DNA from: Hydnum rufescens UP504
Taxonomy: Eukaryota > Basidiomycota > Agaricomycetes > Cantharellales > Hydnaceae
Length of the DNA: 64,000 nucleotides
Direction of reading: 5' to 3'
Assembly (NCBI GenBank): GCA_014904985.1
Contig: MU128931.1
Location: forward strand, 296,797 to 360,796
Numbering within the stretch: the stretch's first letter is position 1; every line of letters begins with the position of its first letter. The position numbers and the translations under genes are program-made. Under the pieces are notes generated by a model. The model was not told the origin of the DNA. It was given only the letters and a program-made list of their open reading frames with translations, and did no database searches. Below are positions 1 to 10,781 of the stretch, in pieces.

Positions 1-410
1 ATGAGCTACACGTTGTCTCGGACAGACGGGCAACCCGGCAGAATCGACTGTGGTGGTCATGGGCATTGCATGGATTCATTTGGATAATCAGTCGACGACG
101 ATCATCATGCTGTCAAATCCATGTGATTCCGGGAGTTCCGTGATCATGTCCACGGATATGACCTGCCATCGATGGTCTGGCACAGGTTGGGGTGGAGTGT
201 TCCGGATGGCTTGGAAGGGAGGTTTCGTCCGGTTGCAAGTGTCACAGGTAGAGACATAGGTCGCAATGTATCGAGACATCCCGGCCACCAGTAGTGGCGG
301 GATACCAGCCGATACATCTTCCACCGTCCGGGATGACCCGGGTCGGAGTATCATGGTGCTCGTGCACAAGTCATGACGGAGTTTGGGGTCCAACAGGACA
401 TATAGCGGCC
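1..410 (-). pseudogene. Retrotransposon integrase fragment, several lesions
   Basis: The HHCC zinc-binding region is recognisable from GHPGRWKMYRLVSRHYWWPG in one frame (about 290-345) and CDTCNRTKP in another, so a frameshift separates the His and Cys halves. The catalytic core begins with an SVDMITELP motif carrying the first catalytic Asp. The core is then stopped at 88-90 and again, in the same frame, at 76-78. Both stops fit CGA(Arg)-to-TGA changes in the usual VVDRLSKR context. A further frameshift and an in-frame TAG follow at about 6-25. The fragment continues beyond the window. Confidence 0.85.
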
Positions 411-718
411 TCGGTGAGAACCATGGAGCCATGGAGTTCGGTCCATGAACATCCCGGTTGCTCCGGAGTCCAGTAGAGCGGTTCCAGCACAGATGGCTCC
501 AGTCCGGGGTGATTGGATTTTCACCTTGACTTCCATGGCTCATCTAGGGTCTTCGGAAAGGAGGCAGATCGAGGGTGGAGGGCTATAAACAGGGTTGGTA
601 TAGGTGGATACGTTTTCAGAATCATCACTCTCATCATTGGAGAAAAACATGTCATTTCCAATTCCATATGTACAGTTTTGGAGGGGGGTGAATCTGTTGG
701 TCAGGCAGGACGCATCCT
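351..718 (-). pseudogene. Retrotransposon aspartic protease remnant
   Basis: Downstream of gag, an acidic linker is followed by a short frame containing ALLDSGATGMFMD, the active-site motif (D-S/T-G-A) of retropepsins. A TGA interrupts the frame just before it. Only the first part of the protease domain remains. After about 30 more residues the sequence becomes integrase-leader-like, placing the pol deletion junction near 410-440. Confidence 0.75.
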
Positions 719-1812
719 TCACTGCTGACCATTGGGAAAACCCTGCGGAGTGGATCCTGAGGGTTCCGGTGTGTCCTTTGTGGGTGGGAACAGCTTCCGT
801 AGTTCCTCACGGACAATTGCTCCGATGTCTTCCATTGCCCGGACGAACTGTCGCGGCTTTTGTGGGTGCAGGCAGTCATGAGAGATGTGTCCCAGCTCCT
901 GGCAGTTGTAACAACGTCGTGCCTCTTGCTTCCGTGTGGAGTCTACGTCCATGGGGGCAAACGAAGTTGATGAGGAATGTGTTGCCACAGGAGGCACTGG
1001 GGTTGGCCTGGGGGCAGGGGGTGTTGTCTGGGGCTTCTCTGTGGGTGTTGGAGGGTTCCTCGGTGCATAGGGGTTCATGCTCACCGTGGCCTGTTGGAAC
1101 CGGAGGTATAAGTTGTCCAGCCAGCGTGCCATGTCCTGCCATCCTCCGAGGGTCCCTGGTAGGTCACTGAGGTGCATTTTCTCCAGCAATCGTTTGTTGA
1201 GTCCTCGTTGGTATGCATCGATAAGGGCCTCCTCTCTGAAGCCGGTTCGACCTGCCAAGGCATCGAAGTGCGCAGTGTACTCCTCGGCAGACATCTTTCC
1301 CTGCTTCAGGTTCCGAAGTTGGGACCGGGCAGTGAACTCCCGATCTGGCTCCCCGAAGGCACTCTCGAAGGCAACCAAGAACTCCTCGAAGGTCTCATAT
1401 GGGTTATGAGTCTCGGGGTCCAGGAAAGAGGTGGAAAGACTTTCCGCCCATGCTCCGGCGGTTCCGTCCTTCATCCAGGAGAGGGTGTATAGGATTTTGT
1501 GCAGCTCCATGGGGTAGACTCTGGGCTGGAGAGCAATATTCAGCTGGATGGAGCGCAGGAAACCTTCTGTCTTCTTCCGGTCGCCCGAGAACAGTTCGGG
1601 TCTGCCCCCTTGGCCTCACGAGTGGATTGGGTAGGTGGGGGTTGTTGCTGGAGGGTCTGCTGAACTGCGGCAGACACAAAGCCTGCGACGTGTGTCCCTT
1701 GGTTTCGCATGTCATCCAGTTCTTCTCGAAGGGCGGCATTCTGTTGTTGGAGTTGAGTGAGGAGGTGTTGGAGGTGGTCGGCGGTAATGGCTACTGGAGC
1801 ACCATCGGACAT
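719..1812 (-). pseudogene. Retrotransposon Gag (CCHC zinc knuckle), frameshifted
   Basis: This encodes the nucleocapsid protein of the element. The likely start is the ATG at 1812, before a glutamine-rich coiled stretch (LLTQLQQQNAALREEL). The body matches the retrotransposon gag family, with a region around the motif FREEALIDAYQRGL. Near its C-terminus is a zinc knuckle of the form CX2CX4HX4C (CYNCQELGHISHDC). The N-terminal and main parts are in different frames. The change falls near 1590-1600, where the continuation FSGDRKKTEGFLRS resumes in the downstream frame. It is therefore a broken copy. Confidence 0.85.
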
Positions 1813-1904
1813 TTCAGAATGAGGGGTAGGAGGGAAATCGGCGATACTAAGCAATCCGGATGGTGGGCTCGTGAAAGAGCTTTGGTCTTCTGTCAGGGCC
1901 ACGC

Positions 1905-2437
1905 TGTGACGAGAGCACCAGACAAATATAAACACAGATAACTCCGACTAAGTCTGGCATGAGTCCGGGTAAGTCTGGGAGAATCCAGGCAAGAACGAGA
2001 TAACGAGATTGAGACGGAGAGGCAATCCAGCAGCCCGGAAGGGACTAGGCGGAAATGAGCACAGCGGTCCTTAAGCTCACAGAGTCAACTGGAAAGTACT
2101 CGGACTGTAGTCCAGAGTGGAAGCGGAAATCCTGAGAGACCAAAGCTGAATCTCTGGATTTCGCCCCGGACTACTTATACATAGTTCCGATACTACGGGG
2201 GATTGATCACTTAATGAGAGGTGGTTACAGGGGGGCAGGCACAAGAGGGGGAGCGGGCAGGGGACGGGAAAGTGGAGGGGACAGGGACAGGGCCAGGGGT
2301 AAGTGTGTGAGAACCGGAAGTAAAGGAAACAAGGAAATGAAGGGGAAATGAAACGGAGGCAGGGACAAACCGGAAACAAACCAGAACAAATCCGGAAACA
2401 AATCCGGAATAAACCGGGAAACGGATGAACTCTGACA
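1905..2437 (-). repeat. 5' LTR of the gypsy element
   Basis: On the minus strand this segment begins TGTCAGAG at 2437 and can end in CA near 1905, giving the usual TG...CA termini. A TATA-like box (TATAAGTA, minus strand) lies at about 2173-2180, as expected at the U3/R boundary. The outer end is well placed because the WD40 coding sequence starts immediately after it. The inner end is uncertain: no convincing primer-binding site was found, and the gag start at 1812 is the only other limit. GATCC (2438-2442) is probably one copy of the target-site duplication; the partner is outside the window. Confidence 0.65.
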
Positions 2438-3364
2438 GATCCAATGTCCCACACACTCATTGCCAAACTAGCAGGTCATTTTGGTTCAGCTATGACCCTT
2501 GCATTTTCCCCAGATGGATTGTGCCTTGCATCTGGCTCTGAAGATTGTACCCTAAGGTTGTGGGATCCAATGTCCAGGATGCCCACTGCCCAGCTTGAGG
2601 GCCATTCTGCTTCAATTATCAGCATTACATTTTCACCCAATGAATTGTGCCTTGCATCAGGCTCTGTAGATGGCACCCTACAGTTATGGGATCTGATGTC
2701 TGGCACATGCATTGCCAAGCTGCTAGGTCATTCTAGGGCAGTTAGGTGTGTTGCATTTTCCCCCAATGGATTGTGCCTTGCATCAGGCTCCGGTGATCAT
2801 ACCGTACGGTTATGGGATGCTGTGTCTGGTGTACCCTTTGCCAAACTGAAGGGCCATTCTGATTCGGTTACAACAGTTGCATTCTCACCTGATGGATCAT
2901 GCCTTGCATCAGGCTCTGATGATGGTACCCTGCGGCTATGGGACAACACATCTGGCACACTCATTTCAGTCCTTCGGGTCCACGGCGGCTGGAGTAGAAC
3001 AATTGCATTTTCTCCTAATAGCTCTATTTTGATGTTAGACACGAGTAGAGAGAGCTTGGCAGCATGGGATTTGACTTCACGACCTCCTCGGCCCCTACCC
3101 CCTGTGTCCCGCCCAGTGAACCTTGGGCCTGTTGTGGGCTTGACTCCCCTCGTTTGGTCTCGTGATGGTCAGTGGATACAGGTGGAACAGCGCGAAACTT
3201 GTCGCGTCAGGCGTATCTGCTGCATCCCTCCACACTACTCACCCAGTATTGCCGTTGTTGGGTCGAGCAAGCTGGCTCAACCTCGGGTTGCCATTGGATG
3301 TCGGGACGGTCGTGTGATCATTCTTGCTATACCACCCAATGTATTTAATTCACTTTCAACTTGA
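2438..3364 (+). pseudogene. 3' part of a WD40-repeat gene truncated by the LTR
   Basis: About five WD40 repeats are visible, each with the LASGS...LRLWD signature of roughly 43 residues and a GH element (GHSASIIS, GHSRAVRC, GHSDSVTT). They are followed by a degenerate repeat and a C-terminal tail ending at TGA 3364. The LTR ends at 2437, and the next bases are already in frame as DPMS, the end of a preceding WD repeat, so the 5' part of the gene is missing. Near-identical tandem WD repeats of this kind in basidiomycetes usually belong to NACHT-WD40 (NLR/HET-E-like) proteins. That parent type is inferred, as no NACHT domain is in the window. A 306-residue reading from the ATG at 2444 is open, so a short WD40 protein could still be made. 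Confidence 0.8.
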
Positions 3365-4060
3365 GGAATAAAAGTTGGGTCGGTGGACGATGTACATCAT
3401 TAAGTATGGATAAGATGTTGGTGCCTGTGCATACACATTGCCTGAACAACAGTCATGGGAAGGTTTGTCGATGAGCGAATTGAACCAAGTAAATTTCCTT
3501 CACGAGACGTCACAATGCCTGAGAACGTTGATATGTTAAGAATCATGTTGGGTTCTCGCAAAGAATAAGAGGAAATGATAGCCCTCTGAATCTGAAAATA
3601 CACGAATTGTGCCAGGGTTATTTCCACGTCGGGTGTCTGGTAAGGCCCAGCCTGGAACCTATAAATGCGTATCAGACCGAACAATGTGCAAATAGGCATT
3701 TTCCCAGTGCCAGAACATTCTGTCCCCGAGAGGGACACGAGTTAGCCAGAGTCTTGAGCGCTATCAAGGGACATGGGGTAATTTTTAATACAAGTACGGC
3801 GCAAACGAATGCACCTTCGTCCCTCAGAATGGCTCGCTGTACTCCAAACCGACAAAAAAAGACGAATCAGCCGACGTGACTGAATTCTATGTCGGTCTGT
3901 GTACCTCTCATTCCATCCATAAGATCCTGGGGGATCAGAGGCGGGCGGTTCGAGACTGGTAGGGAATTGGCAGGGACAACTTTTCAGGACACATCAGTGT
4001 CGAAGGCGACTAAGGGTATAGGTGACATTGGACTAACTGGTTACGAGAAAAGTACCCTCG
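3365..4060. other. Intergenic, no gene seen
   Basis: There is no recognisable coding sequence, RNA gene or repeat. The short open frames on both strands have no family-like composition. This is the shared 3' region of the convergent WD40 remnant and PIG-V gene. Confidence 0.6.
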
Positions 4061-5432
4061 TCACGCTGGAGGTAGGAACACGCCCCACAGTATACACGAC
4101 ATTGTACCCCATATTACACTCCACGCCACCCAAATCCGCCCGATTCTTGGTTTCTCGATGAAGAGGGCCGCCGCTGCCCAGTGAGTGAATGGCAGGGAGG
4201 AGGCCAGTCGAAGAACGATCTGGGTGTGCGATGCGAATAGTAGAATCAGGGTGAGTACCAGCGCATGTATCGCGTACGGAAGAATGTCCAAGGTATGCGA
4301 GGAGAGAAAATTTAATCTGGAAGGTAACTTTTGGATTTTCTCCTTTCGGTGAACAATCTCCAGCCCTGCCTCGAAAATGTGCGTTGAAGACGTGTATATG
4401 AGGAGGGTGAGAGGCGGAGCTCCTAGGATAAAGTTTGGCAGCTGCGAAATTTCCCAATAGCGGAGGAATCCGACATCCCAGTATCGGGCTTGAACGTAAG
4501 AGTAGATAAAGGGTACGGTACGATCGCACCATTCCGGCCGGGAGGACGAGTTGTGGCAAAACGATAGATATGCGTAGTACTGGTGAAGGAAGAAAGGCAC
4601 GACCGATATAAGAGCCATAACAACGAAGAAAAGAAAAGATTTCAACGCAATCTATCCTCGTTGTTAGCGCGCTGTCAGTCATCAATGGCAAGAACCCCTA
4701 CTTTGTTCTCCCTGAGCCAAGGCGAAACAACTATCCCCCATGCAAGGTATCCACACAGAAGCAATCCGTTCGCTCGAAATGTCGTTGCAATGGCAAAACA
4801 TAGAGCAGCCGCCAGCCAATTTTGCTTTGTACAGAAAAGCATGCCCTTGAAAGAGAAGAACGCAAAGAAAGGTTCCGAGTATGCTCCGTGCATGAGAACC
4901 GCAGGGGAGGACGGAATAAGGGACATCAGTGTCGCCAATAAGGCGAAATGAGCTGATTTCGTATGGAACAGAGTGAGGCTACAAGAAGAAGTCGCATCAG
5001 GGCATTCTGAAGAGTTATAAGACGATATTACCTGTAGAGGTCCATAGATGAATCCAAGGCCATAGCGGCCAGCGCGCCGCCGATAATTAGTTGACTGAGG
5101 TTAGGCACTAATGACCAACGAGCCAACCCCAGTACCGCACCAAATTCCGCCATGGACCGCATGATGATTGGCACGCCCGGAAAGAAAGCAAACTCATACT
5201 CAAAGACATATCCACGCTGAGCAATGTGAGTGAAATGGAAGGCATCCCAACGCAAATGGGAGGACGCCCAGCGCATCAACGACGACTCGAGCGCGGCGAC
5301 GATTACCAAGGGAGAAGCGTCAAAGAGAGAAAAGTATGTACTGGTGTATATGAGCAGGCCCGTCGCAATCCGGGAGGCAATTGCTGTATTGAGGATCACA
5401 ACCCTGTGGCTTCTGACATCGAACAGCTGCAT
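4061..5432 (-). CDS. GPI18: GPI mannosyltransferase 2 (PIG-V/GPI18 family)
   Basis: This ER multipass enzyme adds the second mannose to the GPI-anchor precursor. Three exons join in frame to 422 residues: 5432-5032, 4978-4702 and 4651-4061. The introns are 53 and 50 bp; the second has a GCTAAC branch point. The family hallmark RWDAFHFTHIAQRGY followed by EFAFFPG lies in exon 1, the region facing the ER lumen that is thought to be catalytic. Exon 2 carries SPAVLMHGAYSEPFF. Exon 3 carries the conserved SRPEWCDRTVPFIYSYVQ and YWDVGFLRYW block. Hydrophobic segments run throughout, as expected for about eight membrane spans. Length is normal for fungal members and no lesion was found. Confidence 0.93.
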
Positions 5433-5615
5433 ACCAGTGTTTGTTATGTCACGCAGCCGTAATGCCAGCTTGTCACGACTTCAAACAGCCCAATCTACAA
5501 AAAAAAAAGATATCGTCCCTGGCGATATGATTGCGGTATAACGAGACAGAAGACATAAAGAAACAGGAGAGGACACAACCGACAAGTAGAACGTATCATG
5601 CAACCCCCGAAACCA

Positions 5616-8192
5616 CTATAATGCAGTTTCAAGTGCTTGAAGTGCGGTAAGGCTTTCTGATATCGCTTGCAAGGCAAAGCGATCACCAGTGATCGCATCC
5701 ATCTCACCATGAGCCACACTAGCGACCAGATCCCACTCTTTCTTCACCCCGTGAATACACTTCGAAGCTGCTTCGCATGCGAGCCTATATATCGACGCCC
5801 TGTGCTTGACCTCACGGTCTCGAGTCACAGAGTGTATCGTTGCAAGCTCCGATTCGAGCGTAGAGAGACGAGACGCTTGAACTTGGGCCGCAGAATCGCG
5901 GGCGGCGAGGCGGAGGCGGAGTTGTATCAGTTCTGTCTCCAAAGCTCGACTTTTCAATCCGGGTGACGCGTTGGGGGATAATGGATCAGGTAGAGCGTTC
6001 TGAGATGTGGTGGGAGAGGTAGATTCAGACATGTGCACAGCAGACGGGAAAAGCATCTGCGCAATAGAGTTAGGTGTTACTACAGAACCATCAAAAGAGA
6101 CGTCGAGAGGCGATGCCGGTCCTGCAAGTAACTCGGCATCGGCGACGTTGAGATTGAACGAGGCCTCGGACACGCTAGTGGACATGCTGGGGGATCGAAC
6201 ATCTGGCGTAAATGGGGCACGAACATCCGACAGCATTGCGCCGACCTCGGCTTCGTCCTCTTCCTGATATTCTCGTGATCGCTCAACAATCGTGTCCCAA
6301 GATAAAATAGACTGTCGGTCACTTCCAGGGGCATTGGAGGGATGCAAACTTGGTCTCTTCTTCTTCCCTCTCGTCAGTCGGGACGGAGTAGATGTGAACT
6401 GCTGAGTTGGAGGGAGGAAAATTGTCGGGAGTGGGCTCATCATCGATTTCGGGCTATGAGCATCTTCTTCGTCCCCGTTAAAATGGGTCATGTCAAAACT
6501 TAGCGAGGTATCGTCGTCATCGGGTATATCGGGCATTGTCATGTCAGCAAATGTGAAAGATATCATTCGATTGCGGGGAATTGAGAATGTATGGTCGATC
6601 TTGGTTAATGGTTTCGACGTTGAAGGTGTTTTTGGAAGTTGAAGATGTGAATGGGCGGGATGCGATGGACGACTACGATTCATGGAGGGGACAGACAAAC
6701 GCGAACTTGAAGGATGCATTGGGCCGCGGCGAGTTCGAGTGTTTGGGTCAGCGAATGACGACGGGGGTTCATCGCTCTTCCGCCGCTTAGCACGAGTTTC
6801 TTGGGGTGACGGGGGCGACGAACGGTCCCCAACTTGAGGTTGCGAAGCAGCTCCTTTGATCGACAATGACTTGAGTTCATTCCCACTCAGCGACTGTCCT
6901 CTGGCTCTAGATGATACTGTAACGCCAGGTCGCGGTAACCCGGTTCCACGAACACTGACTACTGGAGGTGGACGGGTCGAAGAATCCGGTACAGCCGTGG
7001 AGGATTTGGAAGGCTCCATCAAACCAAATACATTATCTCCATTTACGGATGTCGTAGTCCCAGAGGTGACTTTCCCCACCACGCTTCGGACACGTTTTGG
7101 GAGCGGGCTGAAGGGACGATGAACGGGTTGACGGATGGAGGGAGTGGGTGATGAGTCCCGATCCTTGTCGGAACGGAGTTTCCGATCGACAATACTATTG
7201 GCATCTGAGCGCGGCACCGCACCTGAGTCCTTCAAACTCTCTCCCTCCATTTCTTCAGTCGCCAAAACGTCGTCCCCATGCTCCTTACGCACTCGTTTTT
7301 GAAGAGGGGCAGTCGTAGCTTTTGGCCGAGCGGTACCGGGGGCGGGAACAACACTAGAGAATATACCAGATTTAGGGCGTGATTTTGGCTGAGGGAGTGA
7401 AGAGGGAAGTTTGGAACGGATAGAGTTGGCCCTTGTTGGAATTTGACATGTCTCCGTGTGACTGGACGTCGATTCAGGGATGGGTGACACGTTCACAGGG
7501 GCAATTGAATTGGGGATTGACGATGTAGACAAAGAAGGTGAATGCTTGCTTTTTCGTCCCAATGTAGGAGAAACCGCCGGAGCCCTGCTCTTTATGCCAG
7601 GGAATTTCGTGACAGAAGACAACTCAGCAGTTGAGGTCGAAGCAGTGCCAGTTGTCGTGGTTATAGACGTCACTGATGGGGACACGGCGTGACCAGGTCG
7701 GCGGATGAGCATGGAAGATGAGCGACCAAGGGATAATGATGGAGTTGGAGACGAGTCGGATGCCGACAACTTTCTCGATTTCATCTGCGGTGAACCTCTT
7801 GATGTCGGAGAGCCTGATGCAAGCTTCGAAGCTGCCAAGCCCAATGCAAGCCTAGGGGTCGCCTTCGCGTCCGGAGTCGTTTTGATGTTTCCAGTGGCTT
7901 TAGAGAGTAAAGACACAGCCGTAGACGAGGATTCAACCCCCGTGGAAGAGTCGTAGGGTCTATCGAGAGGCACATTGACCTCTTTGAGTTTGGCTAAGGA
8001 GCGACCTGAAGACTTGGGGGAGTGAATTGGTTTTCGGCTATTTACTACCTCGGCCAAAGCCTTCCCGACCATTGTCAAAGAATGACGACCGCCAGTCCCC
8101 GTTGCACCTCGAGCTTGGGGCTTTGGAGACGCTTTGTGGGGCGAGGCAGCCCCATTAGATGGAACAGCCGTTTTCTTCTGAAAGATGGGCAT
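5616..8192 (-). CDS. Large Ser/Pro-rich disordered protein with C-terminal coiled coil
   Basis: A single exon encodes 858 residues. I do not recognise the family. The first roughly 700 residues are low-complexity Ser/Pro/Thr/Arg-rich sequence with many SP and TP sites, and so probably disordered and phosphorylated. An acidic patch with DDDDTSLSFDMTHF lies near residue 560. The last 120 residues are the only ordered-looking part. They form an amphipathic Leu/Ala/Arg/Glu helix starting near ALETELIQLRLRLAARD, which is likely a coiled coil. The composition suggests a scaffold or cytoskeleton-associated protein, but that is only inference. It lies in the same orientation as the PIG-V gene, which starts 183 bp downstream of its stop codon. 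Confidence 0.8.
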   Translation of the reverse strand: MPIFQKKTAVPSNGAASPHKASPKPQARGATGTGGRHSLTMVGKALAEVVNSRKPIHSPKSSGRSLAKLKEVNVPLDRPYDSSTGVESSSTAVSLLSKATGNIKTTPDAKATPRLALGLAASKLASGSPTSRGSPQMKSRKLSASDSSPTPSLSLGRSSSMLIRRPGHAVSPSVTSITTTTGTASTSTAELSSVTKFPGIKSRAPAVSPTLGRKSKHSPSLSTSSIPNSIAPVNVSPIPESTSSHTETCQIPTRANSIRSKLPSSLPQPKSRPKSGIFSSVVPAPGTARPKATTAPLQKRVRKEHGDDVLATEEMEGESLKDSGAVPRSDANSIVDRKLRSDKDRDSSPTPSIRQPVHRPFSPLPKRVRSVVGKVTSGTTTSVNGDNVFGLMEPSKSSTAVPDSSTRPPPVVSVRGTGLPRPGVTVSSRARGQSLSGNELKSLSIKGAASQPQVGDRSSPPSPQETRAKRRKSDEPPSSFADPNTRTRRGPMHPSSSRLSVPSMNRSRPSHPAHSHLQLPKTPSTSKPLTKIDHTFSIPRNRMISFTFADMTMPDIPDDDDTSLSFDMTHFNGDEEDAHSPKSMMSPLPTIFLPPTQQFTSTPSRLTRGKKKRPSLHPSNAPGSDRQSILSWDTIVERSREYQEEDEAEVGAMLSDVRAPFTPDVRSPSMSTSVSEASFNLNVADAELLAGPASPLDVSFDGSVVTPNSIAQMLFPSAVHMSESTSPTTSQNALPDPLSPNASPGLKSRALETELIQLRLRLAARDSAAQVQASRLSTLESELATIHSVTRDREVKHRASIYRLACEAASKCIHGVKKEWDLVASVAHGEMDAITGDRFALQAISESLTALQALETAL

Positions 8193-9009
8193 TCTCCAAT
8201 CGGGGACTGGGTGCAGAAGGCCAAAGAGTGTTCGAGGAAATGACAGCCGCGTATATTGTAGCCTGTTGGATTATCCGGCCAATGATTAGACGACAAGGGA
8301 GTTGACAGCAGAGGGTGGGAACGAACGCCGATTCACCAAGACTCCCAAAGATTCACAGAATATGTTGAAACGCCCAGAACGCGCTCGACGCCTGTTTCGG
8401 TGGATTGTTGAACGAGATTAGATCTTGCACTCAACACCGCGAACAGCCGCTGTCACAGCCCTGTCACACCAATTTCCCGCGTTACGTACACGGCCTCCTG
8501 GAAGCCTAGAGGTCCTTTGGACAGATGAGGCAATCGAAAATGCATCCACGTTGATCTATCATGTTTGGAGGATCTCCATGCCATTTACGGGTGTATCTCC
8601 AGCGTATGGAATATGTCGGACACACTCACGTCTCACTGCAGTGTTTGATGGCTCTCTGCTGTGTTCGAGGTGGGCCACCCACGCCCACACTTTGCTGTAC
8701 CCAGTGTAGAGGAAACTCTCGATACCTAATAGTGTATCGCTCAATAGCTCGCTACTCATCAAAAGCCTCGTGGTATCCTGCCCTCAGCAGCATGCTCGGC
8801 CTGGCACACGAAGCGTTGCTACCCAGACTGGCATTAAGAATCTCCGGCCTGCTTTTGTGACCAGTCAAGCCTTCTCCCGCTACCTTGGGCATGGTCGTCG
8901 GCTGCATATAATCATCCTCCCCTCCTGAAAATCGTCAAGACTATCGCTGCTTCTACCCGCACACCCAATCGTGCTTTAATAGTAGGCCTCTGCACTCACA
9001 TCCTCTGCA
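8193..9009. other. Divergent intergenic region
   Basis: About 0.8 kb separates two divergently transcribed genes and presumably holds both promoters. No TATA box, RNA gene or repeat could be supported. Short open frames are present without protein-like character. Confidence 0.5.
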
Positions 9010-10468
9010 ATGTCTGTCGAAGTGGCTGCCATTCCTCCGATCGTCACTAAGGCTACAACACCCGCTAGATCTCAGCTCCCCCCATTGGACGTAACGCTCG
9101 CAATGTCGAACGCAATTGCATCGGTCCCCCAAACTCCCGGAGGCGCCTTGTCTGCCCGGTCGATTGCGTCCACTGCCGGACCCGACTTGATGAATCTCCA
9201 CGAGCTGGTGACCACTATGAAAGGTACACTTGATCATCTCGGAGGGGTATTCGATTCTTTAGGAGAGCAGTGAGTGGGCCCAACTGTATGCCGTCCTTGC
9301 ACGTTTCTTATCCCGCTCTGCCTCCTAGAACTGCACGGGTCGCAAGTCTCGGCCCAGCCCTCCATGCCACTCATCACATACGGCAACTCCGGAAACAGAT
9401 GGTGGTACAAGATCGTCGCCAGGTCGGTGCCTGATAGTCCCCTCTTTATCCTTGAACTGTCCCTTGGCAAGCTGACCAAACAATCTAGGAGGAGCGAATC
9501 CAAGAGATCAAAACTCTTCTGCGGGACGTTCTGAAAGAGCAGATTGCGGAACACCTCCGGGTGCATGTAACCCGGATCATCCGTGAGCAGGTATACTTTA
9601 AGTTCACTAGATCCTAGAAACAGTCACTGAAGCAGTTTCAATGTTCATGTTTTCTAGATCCAAGCCAAAGTGAAAGAGCAAGTCGCGGCAAAGGTGAGTC
9701 GTTCACCCATTATCTCGGAAACCTCTTGACCCCATAGTTCTTCCACAGTTGAATGCCCAATTCCCCGAGGCATTGCGCAAACAAGGTGAGTTACTCGTCC
9801 TTACCGTGTCGATGGTCTAATTCCCTTCGAAACCAGTGGCTCAACACAAGGACCAGCTACACAACGTCAAGCGGGGTTTGTGGGATGCGTAAGTCCTTGT
9901 GTTGTGGTCCCCGACAATATGTTCCTTACTATCTCGCCATCTCGCAGCAACGCACGGCGTCACAATTCCCAATTCAAGTCGCATCAATTCAACGAACCAC
10001 TGCAACCACTTCTTATGCCGAGTGGTGAACCTAGCGAGAGGTTCCCCAAAACTCTCGGGGAGATGTTCTCGGCAGACGGTGCGATACACAACCCTGTCAT
10101 TGCTATCCAACTGACTCTGAGACCAATGAAGCGGCAACGGCCAAGCAACTTGTAATTGACTACGGACTCCCTGTTGGTGAGTGTTCTTTGACCGGGGCCA
10201 TTAGTCTTATTCTCCTGAAATTGCAAATTAGCTGAAGGACCAGACGAACGAGAAGAAAATCTTAACGTTTTCATGCATCACGCTGGGGTATGTTCTTGCG
10301 TCTCATTACATTCCACAAGTCTAATTTACACGTACACGATCCAGACTGCATTCCATATGCTGCCGCCTCCGCCCCGTCCTCCATTCCCGAGTCTACTATG
10401 TGAGGAGCTTTTTCCATGCCCTGTTGTCTCGGCGCTGACCTCGGATGTCTACTCTAGTTGCAAGCTAG
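9010..10468 (+). CDS. Basidiomycete coiled-coil hypothetical protein, multi-exon
   Basis: Multiple short exons join well by canonical GT-AG introns: 9010 to about 9271, then exons beginning with TARVASLGPALHATHHIRQL, EERIQEIKTLLRDVLKEQ, IQAKVKEQVAAK, LNAQFPEALRKQ, VAQHKDQLHNVKRGLWDA and NARRHNSQFKSHQFNEPL. It ends with EGPDERERENL-like sequence (GPDEREENLNVFMHHAG) and a short tail to TAG 10468. An alternative without the last intron ends at 10500. The centre is a highly charged helical coiled coil. The arrangement with an NEPLQPLL motif after the coil resembles uncharacterised proteins common in Agaricomycetes; I know no function for them. Exon borders near 10080-10140 are the least sure. Confidence 0.75.
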
Positions 10469-10781
10469 ATAGTGTGAGTGACAGAGCGTTGGGCCCCTGA
10501 TGCTATATTGGCAGTTGCAGGTGCAGGCCACCTGCGATCTCGCCACATATAGCATTAGTTGAGTTAATCAGGTGATAACTGGAGTTATTCGTACCTCGTG
10601 TGCCGCAAACGAGTGGGGGGTGTATGGATGGACTGGTTCTTGATTGGAGATGTAGTACTAGTGCAATAGGATCGCGTAGATTCCCAAATACTGCAAGGTT
10701 CATATGCATTCTATTTTCAGGGAAATCTCCAGTCCCTGGGAAATCTCTATGAAACGTTGATTTCACCACATCACCGACAAG
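10469..10781. other. Short intergenic region
   Basis: About 310 bp separates two genes in the same orientation. Nothing is recognisable beyond presumed terminator and promoter functions. Confidence 0.5.

Larger units (their letters stand above)
1..2437 (-). mobile_element. Degenerate Ty3/gypsy LTR retrotransposon, 5' part, internally deleted
   Basis: Reading on the minus strand the order is LTR, gag with a CCHC knuckle, a protease scrap and integrase, which is the Ty3/gypsy order (integrase after the RT position). No RT or RNase H is present: protease-like sequence with the ALLDSGAT motif runs within roughly 100 bp into sequence leading to the integrase zinc finger, so about 2 kb of pol is missing. 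Gag, protease and integrase all carry frameshifts and stops, so the element is dead. The 3' part, including the second LTR, lies beyond the window start. The outer LTR end abuts a WD40 gene. Confidence 0.9.

Noticed and set aside
1899..1912. TGGTGC or TGGCCC on the minus strand just inside the LTR as the primer-binding site.
   Set aside because: Neither could be matched with confidence to a tRNA 3' end, and the inner LTR border is itself uncertain.
5226..5541. Plus-strand frames of about 80-100 codons across the first exon of the PIG-V gene.
   Set aside because: They are shadows of the strongly conserved minus-strand exon with RWDAFHFTHIAQRGY.
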